NCBI GenBank assembly: GCA_012728835.1
Contig: JAAYEJ010000012.1
Span: 1 to 64,000, forward strand
DNA: 64,000 nucleotides
Reading direction: 5' to 3'
From: Candidatus Brocadiaceae bacterium
GTDB lineage: Bacteria; Planctomycetota; Brocadiia; SM23-32
Shown: piece after piece, positions 25,115 through 34,011 of the stretch
Layout: every line of letters starts with the position of its first letter
Numbering within the stretch: position 1 is the first letter of the stretch
Position numbers and translations under genes: made by a program
Notes under the pieces: generated by a model
Told to the model about the DNA's origin: nothing
Databases searched by the model: none
The model's input: the letters and a program-made list of their open reading frames with translations, nothing else

Positions 25115-25859
25115 ACGTCCTCCCCGTCATGTGGTGGCCTCCGTCGACGTAGATGACCTGTCCCGTGACGAAGCCGCTCTGCATCAGGAAGAGGGCGGCG
25201 CGGACGACGTCGCCGGCGCCGCCGTGGCGCTGCAGCGGGTTCGTGCGGGCCAGCGCCTGCAGGTAGGCCTCGTCGCGGCCGGGCGGCGGCAGGATCAGGC
25301 CGGGGGCCACGGCGTTCACGCGCAGTCGCGGGGCCAGCTCCAGGGCCAGCATGCGCGTGAGCGAGAAGAGCATTCGCTTGCTCAGGTGATAGGCCGCGTG
25401 CTCGGCATCGTAGGACAGGATGCGGCAGTCGAGCAGGTTGAGCACCTGCCCGCTGCGGCCCTGGGCGGCCAGGGCGCGGGAGAGCTGCAAGGGGGCCAGG
25501 GCGTTCACCTGCACGTTCGCCGCCAGTTCCTGCCCTGAGAACTCCAGGAGGTGGCTCTCGGCAAAGATGCTCGCGCTGTTGACCAGGACGTCGACGGGGG
25601 CGCCGGCCCGGTCGGCCGCCCTCGCGACCAGAGCCTCCGCCGCCGAGCCGTCGGCCAGGTCCGCCTGCAGGGGCCAGGCATCGGTTCCCAGGTCCCTGAC
25701 GAGGCGGACCGTCTCCTCGGCCTCGGCCGCGGACGTGCCGTAGTGCACCACGACGCGGAGGCCTTCGGCGGCCAGCGCCTCCGCGAGCGCGCGGCCCAGG
25801 CGCCGCGCGGCGCCCGTTACGAGCGCCACCTGCCCGGCCCTCAGAGTTCTTCCCTCCAT
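25104..25859 (-). CDS. FolM/PTR1-like short-chain dehydrogenase, probable pteridine or dihydrofolate reductase
   Basis: A 251-residue SDR. The NADPH-binding site reads TGAARRLGRAL (residues 15-25) with HYGTS near 39-43, as in pteridine reductases. The catalytic set is D144, Y157 and K161 (LLDCRILSY, then YHLSK): Asp instead of the usual Ser, with the same 13- and 4-residue spacing seen in protozoan PTR1 (D181, Y194, K198). With the folB-folK-folE operon downstream this points to reduction of dihydropterin or dihydrofolate, perhaps replacing FolA. ATG 25859 has a GGGGGG ribosome site. First gene of the operon. A related SDR reaction cannot be excluded. Confidence 0.8.
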   Translation of the reverse strand: MEGRTLRAGQVALVTGAARRLGRALAEALAAEGLRVVVHYGTSAAEAEETVRLVRDLGTDAWPLQADLADGSAAEALVARAADRAGAPVDVLVNSASIFAESHLLEFSGQELAANVQVNALAPLQLSRALAAQGRSGQVLNLLDCRILSYDAEHAAYHLSKRMLFSLTRMLALELAPRLRVNAVAPGLILPPPGRDEAYLQALARTNPLQRHGGAGDVVRAALFLMQSGFVTGQVIYVDGGHHMTGRTYGG

Positions 25860-25913
25860 CCCGTTCCCCCCCCGGCGGACGCCGTGTGCCGACGTGCGTG
25901 GCTGCCAGCCGGT

Positions 25914-25942
25914 ATTATCCACGCCCGTCGGCGGGGGGGCAA
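25914..25942 (-). promoter_or_regulatory. sigma70-type promoter for the folate operon
   Basis: Minus strand: TTGCCC (25942-25937), 17-nt spacer, GATAAT (25919-25914). It is placed 55 nt before the first start codon. Confidence 0.55.
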
Positions 25943-25956
25943 GGTCGAGCGGGCGG

Positions 25957-25986
25957 TTGACAGCGGAAGACCGGACGGGGTATAAG
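25957..25986 (+). promoter_or_regulatory. strong sigma70-type promoter for the Glu/Leu-type dehydrogenase
   Basis: TTGACA (25957-25962, perfect), 18-nt spacer, TATAAG (25981-25986, five of six). The leader to ATG 26110 is about 117 nt and includes a small GCCGCG/CGCGGC hairpin. Confidence 0.65.
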
Positions 25987-26109
25987 TCGGGCGAGTATGT
26001 ACGGACTCTGTGCCGACAGCGGAGGCCGCGCGCGAGGCGCGGCACCGCCCGCTGCCTGCAGCGGCCCCGGATGAGGGGTTTCCTCCTTGCGCATGCGTGG
26101 TGGTCAAAG

Positions 26110-27318
26110 ATGAGCAGCGTAGTCGACTTTGATGCCCTGCGGACGTTCATGGATGTCCCCGAGGCGGCTCGGTGTCTGCTGAGCAAGCCGGAGAAGGAGA
26201 TCTGCTTCAACCTGAACCTCAAGAGCAGCAGCGGCGCGCTCATCGAGGGCGACTGCTTCGTGGTCTACCACTGCACCGTGCGCGGGCCGGCCAAGGGCGG
26301 CATCCGCATGAGCGCCCACGGCACCCTGGAGGAAGTCCGGCGGCTGGCCGAACTGATGAGCCTGAAGACGGCGCTTGCCGGCATCCCGTTCGGCGGCGGC
26401 AAGTCCTGCATCGCCATCGATCCGGCCAGTCTGAACCGGTTCGAGAAGACGGCGATGCTCAAGGAGTTCGTGCACATGCTCCGCCTGGAGCTGGAGCACG
26501 GTGCCTACATCCCCGCCCCCGACATGGGCACCGGCCCGACCGACATGGCCGTGATCTTCGGCGAGACGCACATGCTCGAGTCGGTCACCGGCAAGCCGCC
26601 GCGCGTGGGCGGGCTGCCGGGCCGGCTGGAGGCCACCGGCCGGGGCGTCAGCCATGCCGCTCTGCTCGCCCTGGACAAGATACTGAAGAAGCCGGTCCGG
26701 GGCGCCACCGCCGCCCTGCAGGGCTTCGGAAACGTCGGCAGCCACACCGCCGCCTTCCTGGCCGACGCCGGGGTGAAGCTGAAGGCCGTCGGCGACATCA
26801 CCGGAGCCGTGCACAACGAGGGCGGGCTGGACGTGGCCGCCCTGAGGGAGCACGTGGCCCGGACGGGCGGCGTGGCCGGCTTCTCCGAGTCCGAGCCCAT
26901 CTCCGACGCCGAGTTGCTGGCGATGGACGTCGACCTGCTGCTCCCGTGCGCTCTGGAGGACGTGCTGCACAAGGGCAACGCGGGGGACGTGCGCGCAGCG
27001 GCCGTGGTCGAGGGGGCCAACGGGCCCACTACGCCCGAGGCGGCCGCCATCCTTGCCGCGCGGAGTGTGCCGGTCGTGCCCGACATCCTGGCCAACGGCG
27101 GCGGCGTCATCGCCTCCTACGTCGAATGGCGCAAGGCCAAGAGCGGTGCGCTGACGACCAGGGAGGAGACGTTCGCGCTCGTCGATGAGCGCACGGAGTG
27201 GGCCTTCGCACAGATGCTGGACATGGCCGCGGCCAAGGGCTGCTCGCTGCGGGAGGCCTGCTTCGCCATCGCGGTCAAGGAGCTTACGGACTCCATGATC
27301 GACCGCGGCTGGGTGTAG
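26110..27318 (+). CDS. Glu/Leu/Phe/Val-type amino acid dehydrogenase
   Basis: A 402-residue NAD(P)-dependent dehydrogenase that would deaminate an amino acid to its 2-oxo acid. The substrate domain has RGPAKGGIRMS, LMSLKTALAGIPFGGGKS (catalytic lysine region) and PAPDMGTGPTDMAVI. The Rossmann domain has LQGFGNVGSHTAAFLADAG near residue 205 and LLLPCALEDVLHK, with VEGANGPTTPEA and PDILANGGGVIASYVEW near the end. Length and architecture fit bacterial glutamate dehydrogenase. PFGGGKS replaces the commoner PYGGAKG, so substrate choice is uncertain. The ribosome site before ATG 26110 is weak; ATG 26071 is an upstream in-frame option. A single gene with its own promoter. Confidence 0.88.
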   Translation: MSSVVDFDALRTFMDVPEAARCLLSKPEKEICFNLNLKSSSGALIEGDCFVVYHCTVRGPAKGGIRMSAHGTLEEVRRLAELMSLKTALAGIPFGGGKSCIAIDPASLNRFEKTAMLKEFVHMLRLELEHGAYIPAPDMGTGPTDMAVIFGETHMLESVTGKPPRVGGLPGRLEATGRGVSHAALLALDKILKKPVRGATAALQGFGNVGSHTAAFLADAGVKLKAVGDITGAVHNEGGLDVAALREHVARTGGVAGFSESEPISDAELLAMDVDLLLPCALEDVLHKGNAGDVRAAAVVEGANGPTTPEAAAILAARSVPVVPDILANGGGVIASYVEWRKAKSGALTTREETFALVDERTEWAFAQMLDMAAAKGCSLREACFAIAVKELTDSMIDRGWV

Positions 27319-27414
27319 GCGCCCCCGCCGCATCTCCGCGCAGGAGGGACGCGCCGCGGCGCAGAAGCCGCGCGCTGCGGTTTCCCTGTGGGCGCCCTCT
27401 GCGGATGCGGAGCA

Positions 27415-27443
27415 TTGACGGGCTCCGGGGATTGCCCTAAACT
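27415..27443 (+). promoter_or_regulatory. sigma70-type promoter for giant GH2-like paralogue 2
   Basis: TTGACG (27415-27420), 17-nt spacer, TAAACT (27438-27443). Predicted start near 27450, leader about 108 nt. Confidence 0.55.
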
Positions 27444-27557
27444 CGGCCTGACGGACGGAACGTTGTCCGCTTTCTGGGAGGCCGCCGGCCCGGCGGCCTT
27501 CAGAGCCCATCCGCCGGCGCGAGGCGGCGGATCATCCCGTTCGAGGGGTTTCCCGCT

Positions 27558-30500
27558 ATGCGTTGCAGGCACCACGTGAAGGTCGCGTTGTGTGTGTTGG
27601 CCGGGTTGGCGTGTGTGTGCCTGCGGTCGGCGGCGGCGCAGACGGACGTCGCCGTGGCGCTGCCGGCCGGTGTGCGCGCCGTGTGGGACCTGGGCAAGGC
27701 GCACCGCGAGGCCACCCCCACGCGCGAGCGGGTGTGCATCAACGGCCTCTGGCGGTGGCAGCCGGCCGCAACCGACGGGCAGGAGGTGCCCGGAGGGCGC
27801 TGGGGCTACTACCGGGTGCCCGGCCCCTGGCCCGGCATCACCAACTACATCCAGAAGGACAACCAGACGCTGTTCGCGCATCCGTCCTGGGCGGACGTGC
27901 GCCTCCGGGATGTCGCCGCCGCCTGGTATCAGCGCGAGATCACCGTCCCCCGCGAATGGGCCGGCCGGCGCATCGCCCTGACCGCCGACTACGTCAACTC
28001 GTTCGCGGCCGTCTACGTGGACGGCCGGGCGGCCGGTCAGATCTCCTTTCCCGCCGGGGAAGCGGACCTCACGTCCGTCTGCCGGCCGGGACAGACGCAC
28101 GTCCTGACCCTGCGGGTGGCGGCCGTCCCTCTGAAGGACGTCATGATCGCCTACAACGACACCATCGGCCCGCGGGAGGTCAGAGGCAGCGTGGCCCGAC
28201 GGGGTCTGTGCGGCGACGTGTACCTGACGGCCACGCCGGCCGGGCCGCGCATCTGCAACGTCAAGGTGGACACGTCCGTGCGCGAGACGCGCATCACCCT
28301 GCACGCCGACCTTGAGGGCGTCGCCGGGGGCACCGAATACCGCCTCCGCGCCCGCGTGAAGGACGGGGAGCGGACGGCCGCGGAGTTCACCAGCCCGGGC
28401 TTTCAGGCCGGCGACCTGCAGGACGGCCGCTTCACGTTCGCCGAGCCCTGGATGCCGGAGAACCTGTGGGACATCCACACGCCGCAGAACATGTATGACC
28501 TGGAGATCGCGCTGGAGGACGCCAACGGCAGGCTGTGCGACGCGGCCCTGCCCGTGCGGTTCGGTTTCCGCGAGTTCTGGATCGACGGGCGCGACTTCTA
28601 CCTGAACGGCACGCGCATCTTCCTCTCCTCGGTGCCCCTGGACAACGCCCAGCTCGGCGTCGGCTCGGCCAACTACGCGGCCGCCCGCGAGAGCATGCTG
28701 CGGCTGCGCGGGATCGGCATCAACTACGTCTACACGCACAACTACGGGTGCGAGCCCGGCACGCACGTGAGCTTCGAGGAGGCCCTGCGGGCCGCCGACG
28801 ACGTCGGCATGCTCGTCGGGCTTTCGCAGCCGCACTTCGGCCAGTACGACTGGAGCAGCCCGGACGCCGAGAAGACCAACGGCTACGCGGAGCACGCAGC
28901 CTTCTACGTGCGCGTCGCGCAGAATCACCCGTCGGTCGTCTTCTATCCGACGAGCCACAACAGCGCGGGCTACGCGGAGGACATGAACCCGTCGATTCTG
29001 GACGATCGCGACCCTCCGCGCAGCGGCGGCTCCCTGGGCCGCATCCGGCAGATCCTGCGTGCCGAGAGCATCATCCGCGCGCTGGACCCGACGCGCATCG
29101 TCTATCACCACTCATCCGGCGACCTGGGCTCGATGTTCACGGTCAACTTCTACACGAACTGGGCGCCGATCCAGGAGATGTCCGACTGGTTCGGCTACTG
29201 GGCCACACACGGCGTCAAGCCCATCTTCACCTGCGAGTACTGCGTGCCCATGTCCTGGGACTGGACGATGTACCGCGGCTGGTATCGCGGGGCCCGCAAC
29301 TACGGAGGCGCGACGGTTCCATGGGAGTTCTGCCTGGCGGAATGGAACGCTCAGTTCCTCGGCGACGAGGCGTTCCGCATCAGCGAGCCGGAGAAGCGCA
29401 ACCTGCGCTGGGAGGGCGAGCAGTTCCGCAACGGCCGGCTCTGGCATCGCTGGGACTACCCGACGAATGTCGGCTCGAGCGCGTTCGTCGAACGCGATCC
29501 CGTCTACGCTGCCTACTTCAAGGACAACTGGCGAGCGTTCCGCACCTGGGGCATGTCGGCCAACTCCCCCTGGGACCACGGCCACTTCTGGCGCCTGCGC
29601 GAGGGCGTCGACCGGGGGCGCCAGGACCTTCAGGTGGACTGGGACAGCCTGCAGCGTCCGGGCATGAGTCCGGACTTCATCGAGGACCGCTACGAGAGGA
29701 TCGACCTGGCCTACGAGCGTGAAGACTGGATTCCCGGCGTGGCCGCGCAGGCCCTGGTCGAGAACAACGGCCCGTTGCTCGCCTACATCGGCGGCAAGCC
29801 GGACGCCTTCACGAGCAAGGACCACAACTTCCATCCCGGCGAGACGTTCCAGAAGCAGTTGATCGTCATCAATAACTCGCGGGAGACCGTCTCGTGCGCG
29901 TGCGAGTGGTCCCTCGCGCTTCCGCGCGCGCTGGGCGGCAAGGAGTCCGTCGTGCTGGCGACGGGGCAGATTGAGCGTCTGCCCCTGACGTTCGGCCTGC
30001 CTGCCGGCCTGGCGCCCGGGCGCTACATGCTCACGGCGACCTTCAGGTTCGGGAACGGGGAGACGCAGCAGGATTCCTTTGCGGTGGACGTGCTGCCCGT
30101 GCGGGAGCCCGTGCGGGCGGCGGGGCGTCTGGCGCTGTTCGACCCCCGGGGGGAGACGGCCCAGTTGCTCGATCGATTGGGCGTCGCCTTCGAGCGCGTC
30201 GATGCCGACGTGGATGCGTCGGCATACGACCTGTTGATCGTCGGCAAGGGCGCGCTGACGGTCGGTGGGCCCGGCCCGGACCTGGCGTCGGTCCGCGAGG
30301 GCGCCCGCGTCGTGGTCTTCGAGCAGACGCCGGAGGTGCTCGAGCAGCGTCTCGGCTTCCGCGTCACGGCCTACGGACTGCGCAACGTCTTCCAGCGCGT
30401 GCCCGACCATCCGGTTCTGAGCGGCCTGCGTCCCGAGCATCTCGAGAACTGGCGCGGCGATGCGACGATTCTGCCGCCGGAGCTCGAATACCGGATCAGC

Positions 30501-32408
30501 TCTCAGTTCGGTGCCCCGACCGTGTCGTGGTGCGGCATTCCCGTCACCCGCGTATGGCGGGCGGGCAACCGCGGCAATGTTGCCTCCTCGCTGATCGAGA
30601 AGCCGGCGGCCGGCGACTTCCTCCCCATCATCGACGGCGGCTATAGCCTGCAGTACAGCCCCCTGATGGAGCACCGCGACGGCAACGGCCTCGTCCTCTT
30701 CTGCCAGATGGACGTGACCGGCCGGACCGAGACCGACCCCGCCGCCGAAGCCCTGGCCGCCAACGTCCTGGAATACGCGGCCGCCTGGCAGCCGTCTCCC
30801 CGGCACGCCGTGGTCTACGCCGGCGATGACGTCGGGCGGGCCCACCTGGAGCGCGCCGGCTTCGCCGTCACTCCGTACGTCGGCGGCAGTCTCTCGTCCG
30901 ATCACGTGCTGGTTGTGACCTCCGAAGGGGCGGCGGCTCTGAAGCCTCAGAAGCCGGCGCTGGATGCCTGGCTGCGGGCCGGCGGGCGCCTGCTCGCCCT
31001 GGGGCTCACCGAAGCGGAGGCGGACGCCTTCCTGCCGTTCCACGTGGACACCGAGGACCGCGAACACATCGCGACCGTCTTCGAGCGGCCGGCCGCGCGT
31101 TCTCCGCTGGCGGGCGTCGCGCCGGCCGACGTGCACAACCGCAGCCCGCGCGAGTTCCCGCTCGTCACCGGCGGCGCACGGGTCGTCGGCGACGGCGTCC
31201 TGGCCGTGGCCGAGGACGCGAATGCCGTCTTCTGCCAGTTGGTTCCCTACGAGATCAACCCGGCCCAGGACGCCGTGACGGCGCTGTCCTTCACCGATCT
31301 GGACTCTGTGGACGGCGAGAAGAGCGCCCTGGTGACGCTCGGGCCGGTCACGGCGGTCGGGGCGTCGCTGAGCCAGAACGTGAAAGACATCAAAGAGGGC
31401 GCCACCTATACCTTCGCGGCCTTCGTCCGGGCGCTCGACGGCACGGCGAAGGTCAGGCTGGAAGTGGAGCGGGCGGGAAGCCCGTGGGACCGCGCGCTCA
31501 GGGCGGACGCCGTGGCCGTCGGGACCGAATGGACCGAGCTGCACGCGACCTTCCGGACCGACAAGCCGTATCCCCAGGGCTGGCGCGCCTATCTGCTCGG
31601 AATGCAGCCGGGCGCGCGGTTCCTGGTCGATGCCGTCCGGCTGTACGAGGGGCCGTACACCCCCCGTGCCGACCAGCAGGCCCCTAACATGTTCGCCGAT
31701 CCGAGCTTCGAAGAGGACACCGCGTCCTGGACGCTGACGTGCAACGTTCACCAGTATAACATCAAGCGGACGTACAGGCGGACCTCGTGCCTCGTGAGCC
31801 GGCTGCTGGCCAACATGGGCGCGGCCTCGGCGACGCCGCTTCTGGAGCGTTTCGCCGAGCCGGCCGGAGTCAGCGGTGCCACCTCCCTTCTCCAGGGAGG
31901 CGACTTCGCCTCGGACGAGAACGCCGACGGCGCTGCCGACGGATGGACCGTGTCGGGCGGGGCCCGTCGGGAGAAGGTGGGCGAGGAGTGGTGCCAGGTG
32001 ATCGGGACCGCCGAGGGCGGCGACGGCAGCCGCATGATCAGCCAGACGGGCCTGCGGATCGAGCGCGGCCAGTGGTATCGCGTGTCGTTCAAGGCCCGTG
32101 CCGAAGGGATCCAGCCGCCCGAGATCACACTGGCGGTTAATGACACGGAGAAATGGGCCGCCGTGCTCCCCTATACGACCTTCGCGCCCGGCCCGGAATG
32201 GAAGGAGTTCTCGTTCGACCTGCAGGGCCGGGACACGAAGGAGGGCCGCACGCGCTTCCAGGTCTGGTGGCGCGGCGGCGGCCGGCTCCTGCTCTCGGAC
32301 GTCCGGCTCCAGCCCATCGGCGACCCGACGGTCGGGCGCTGGCTCGAAGGGCTCTACATGGACACGCCGGAGGAATGGGACGACCCCTACCGCTTCTTCC
32401 GCTGGTAG
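27558..32408 (+). CDS. giant secreted GH2-like glycoside hydrolase with inserted and C-terminal CBM-like modules, paralogue 2
   Basis: A 1616-residue exported protein with a signal peptide (about 1-27). It aligns end to end with the protein at 16303: jelly roll (INGLWRWQP, RVPGPWPG, VNSFAAVYVDGRAAG), barrel with FTCEYCVP (E560 as nucleophile) and NHPSVVFYPTSHNS, where N468 takes the place of the GH2 acid/base Glu. ThuA/amidotransferase-like domains follow from about 855. Unlike paralogue 1, a CBM4_9-like beta-sandwich (about 1233-1398) is inserted inside the late domain, and another forms the C-terminus (about 1440-1590) in place of the second jelly roll. The end, LYMDTPEEWDDPYRFFRW, matches paralogue 1. 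ATG 27558 has GAGGGG upstream. Confidence 0.8.
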   Translation: MRCRHHVKVALCVLAGLACVCLRSAAAQTDVAVALPAGVRAVWDLGKAHREATPTRERVCINGLWRWQPAATDGQEVPGGRWGYYRVPGPWPGITNYIQKDNQTLFAHPSWADVRLRDVAAAWYQREITVPREWAGRRIALTADYVNSFAAVYVDGRAAGQISFPAGEADLTSVCRPGQTHVLTLRVAAVPLKDVMIAYNDTIGPREVRGSVARRGLCGDVYLTATPAGPRICNVKVDTSVRETRITLHADLEGVAGGTEYRLRARVKDGERTAAEFTSPGFQAGDLQDGRFTFAEPWMPENLWDIHTPQNMYDLEIALEDANGRLCDAALPVRFGFREFWIDGRDFYLNGTRIFLSSVPLDNAQLGVGSANYAAARESMLRLRGIGINYVYTHNYGCEPGTHVSFEEALRAADDVGMLVGLSQPHFGQYDWSSPDAEKTNGYAEHAAFYVRVAQNHPSVVFYPTSHNSAGYAEDMNPSILDDRDPPRSGGSLGRIRQILRAESIIRALDPTRIVYHHSSGDLGSMFTVNFYTNWAPIQEMSDWFGYWATHGVKPIFTCEYCVPMSWDWTMYRGWYRGARNYGGATVPWEFCLAEWNAQFLGDEAFRISEPEKRNLRWEGEQFRNGRLWHRWDYPTNVGSSAFVERDPVYAAYFKDNWRAFRTWGMSANSPWDHGHFWRLREGVDRGRQDLQVDWDSLQRPGMSPDFIEDRYERIDLAYEREDWIPGVAAQALVENNGPLLAYIGGKPDAFTSKDHNFHPGETFQKQLIVINNSRETVSCACEWSLALPRALGGKESVVLATGQIERLPLTFGLPAGLAPGRYMLTATFRFGNGETQQDSFAVDVLPVREPVRAAGRLALFDPRGETAQLLDRLGVAFERVDADVDASAYDLLIVGKGALTVGGPGPDLASVREGARVVVFEQTPEVLEQRLGFRVTAYGLRNVFQRVPDHPVLSGLRPEHLENWRGDATILPPELEYRISSQFGAPTVSWCGIPVTRVWRAGNRGNVASSLIEKPAAGDFLPIIDGGYSLQYSPLMEHRDGNGLVLFCQMDVTGRTETDPAAEALAANVLEYAAAWQPSPRHAVVYAGDDVGRAHLERAGFAVTPYVGGSLSSDHVLVVTSEGAAALKPQKPALDAWLRAGGRLLALGLTEAEADAFLPFHVDTEDREHIATVFERPAARSPLAGVAPADVHNRSPREFPLVTGGARVVGDGVLAVAEDANAVFCQLVPYEINPAQDAVTALSFTDLDSVDGEKSALVTLGPVTAVGASLSQNVKDIKEGATYTFAAFVRALDGTAKVRLEVERAGSPWDRALRADAVAVGTEWTELHATFRTDKPYPQGWRAYLLGMQPGARFLVDAVRLYEGPYTPRADQQAPNMFADPSFEEDTASWTLTCNVHQYNIKRTYRRTSCLVSRLLANMGAASATPLLERFAEPAGVSGATSLLQGGDFASDENADGAADGWTVSGGARREKVGEEWCQVIGTAEGGDGSRMISQTGLRIERGQWYRVSFKARAEGIQPPEITLAVNDTEKWAAVLPYTTFAPGPEWKEFSFDLQGRDTKEGRTRFQVWWRGGGRLLLSDVRLQPIGDPTVGRWLEGLYMDTPEEWDDPYRFFRW

Positions 32409-32419
32409 GGCGTCGGGCG

Positions 32420-32458
32420 CCGGGCCGCACATCGGTTGAGACCGACGGAGCGGCCCGG
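32420..32458 (+). terminator. bipartite hairpin after the GH2-like gene, possible terminator
   Basis: CCGGGCCGC (32420-32428) pairs with GCGGCCCGG (32450-32458); inside it TCGGT (32432-32436) pairs with ACCGA (32441-32445). It starts 12 nt after the stop codon. A weak CTTC-type tract rather than a T-run follows. Confidence 0.45.
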
Positions 32459-32492
32459 GGGCGCGTCTTCATGCGCCGCCCGGCGGCTATCC

Positions 32493-32523
32493 TTGGCGCC
32501 GGCGGGGCGCCGTGTGCTACAAT
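32493..32523 (+). promoter_or_regulatory. candidate promoter for the phosphodiesterase gene
   Basis: TTGGCG (32493-32498), 19-nt spacer, TACAAT (32518-32523). The -10 is good; the spacing is long. Confidence 0.35.
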
Positions 32524-32574
32524 CGCGGGATGGTGTCTGTCTCACGTCGCGCGACCCTTCGGAGCGACCCCGCG

Positions 32575-33954
32575 ATGACCGATCAGCAGAGCGAACGTTC
32601 GGTGCCTCTGGAGCCCGCCTGGGAGCGCGAAGGCACGGTCTATGTCGTCGGCCTGGACGGGATGACCCTGGACCTCATCGAGCCGATGGTCGAGGCGGGC
32701 GACCTGCCCACCTTCGCCCGGCTGGCCCGTGAGGGGAGCTTCGGGCGCCTGGAGACCATCCGTCCCACGAACTCATCGCTTCTGTGGACGACCATCGCGA
32801 CCGGACGCCACCATGCGGATCACGGCATCGACGGCTTCCAGTACTATACGATCCTGGGCCGGAAAGTTACCCGCACAACCATCCGCAAGTACCGCCGTCG
32901 CGGCATCCGCCTGGTCGAAGCGGTCGCCAAGGCGCTCCATCTGCGCAAGAGGTTCCACTTCGACGGGCGGCACATCCTCGCGAAGACCTTCTGGGATCTG
33001 GTCAGCGAGTCCGGCCGAAACGCCGTCCTGGTGAACTGGTGGCATTCGTGGCCGGCCGCTCCGATCAACGGATGCGTGGTGAGCGACCGCGTCCACTACT
33101 GGCGGTCGGCCGCGCGCGGCAAGGAGCCGAAACAGAGCCACCTGACCTACCCGCCTGAGCTTCTGGACGAGGCGCGCGACCTCCTGATGGCTCCGGACGA
33201 GGTGACCGCCGAGGAGTTGCAGCGCTGGGTGAACCTGCCCGTGGAGCGCATACAGGCGCTGATCGAGCAGCCCCACCGGAAGCGGAGCCCGGTTCACGAA
33301 CTCCGCTTCCTCGTCAGTGCCGACCTCACCTACAGCCGCCTCTTCGAGCACTGTGTGGACCGCTTCGACGATCTGTGCCTGGCCTGTGTGTACCTGCGCG
33401 GGCCGGACATCAGCCAGCACAGCGCGTTCGGCTACATGCCCTCGTCCGTCAACTCCGACGCCACCCCCGAGGAACGGGAGGCGTTCGGCCGCGTGGTGCC
33501 CGAGACCTACCGCTTCGCCGACGAACAGCTCGGCCGGGTCGTCGACCGCATGGGGCCGGAGGACACGCTCTTCGTCGTCTCCGATCATGGCTATGCCGTG
33601 CAGGCCGACAGGCCGGGCGGGCGCCACGGCCCCTACGGCCACGCCCTCTGCAAGCCGCCCGGCATCCTGTATGCATGCGGCAGCGGCATCGAACCCGGCG
33701 CGCGCATCCCGGAGGCCGATGTGTATGACGTGGCGCCGACGGTGCTTCGCGCCCTGGGGTTCCCGCTCTCGGCCGAACTCAAGGGGCGCCCTCTGGAGGA
33801 TGTCTTCACGGCCGATTGGCGGCGGGAGCACCCGGCCCCGCCGTCCGTGCCCACCTACGGCCCACGCCTGGCCCGCCACGATGCCGTGCGCACGTCTGCA
33901 CGCACGGACGAGGCCGTCACCGAGCACCTGCGCGCCCTGGGCTACCTCGAGTAA
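32575..33954 (+). CDS. alkaline-phosphatase-superfamily phosphodiesterase/nucleotide pyrophosphatase-like protein
   Basis: A 459-residue protein of the type I phosphodiesterase (PF01663-like) group. Metal and nucleophile elements are visible: VVGLDGMTLD (first Asp), RPTNSSLLWTTIATG with the nucleophile Thr/Ser around residues 65-68, RGPDISQHSAFGY (Asp and His), VVSDHGYAV and GRHGPYGHA. These support a two-metal phosphate-ester hydrolase. No signal peptide is evident, so a cytoplasmic target is likely. ATG 32575 has GGAG 10 nt upstream; ATG 32530 is in frame but poorly placed for ribosomes. The substrate (nucleotide, phospholipid headgroup or sulfate ester) cannot be settled. Confidence 0.8.
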   Translation: MTDQQSERSVPLEPAWEREGTVYVVGLDGMTLDLIEPMVEAGDLPTFARLAREGSFGRLETIRPTNSSLLWTTIATGRHHADHGIDGFQYYTILGRKVTRTTIRKYRRRGIRLVEAVAKALHLRKRFHFDGRHILAKTFWDLVSESGRNAVLVNWWHSWPAAPINGCVVSDRVHYWRSAARGKEPKQSHLTYPPELLDEARDLLMAPDEVTAEELQRWVNLPVERIQALIEQPHRKRSPVHELRFLVSADLTYSRLFEHCVDRFDDLCLACVYLRGPDISQHSAFGYMPSSVNSDATPEEREAFGRVVPETYRFADEQLGRVVDRMGPEDTLFVVSDHGYAVQADRPGGRHGPYGHALCKPPGILYACGSGIEPGARIPEADVYDVAPTVLRALGFPLSAELKGRPLEDVFTADWRREHPAPPSVPTYGPRLARHDAVRTSARTDEAVTEHLRALGYLE

Positions 33955-33974
33955 TCCGTTTCCGGGGCAGGTGC

Positions 33975-34004
33975 TTGCATCCGGACAGGGGCAGGCGCTA
34001 TACT
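33975..34004 (+). promoter_or_regulatory. sigma70-type promoter driving the glycine riboswitch transcript
   Basis: TTGCAT (33975-33980), 18-nt spacer, TATACT (33999-34004). The predicted start near 34011 coincides with the first base of aptamer P1, which strongly supports the assignment. Confidence 0.7.
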
Positions 34005-34011
34005 CCGTGGC

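Noticed and set aside
29112-32432. A 1106-codon minus-strand open frame across giant GH2-like paralogue 2
   Set aside because: Same reason: antisense shadow of a gene with clear family motifs.
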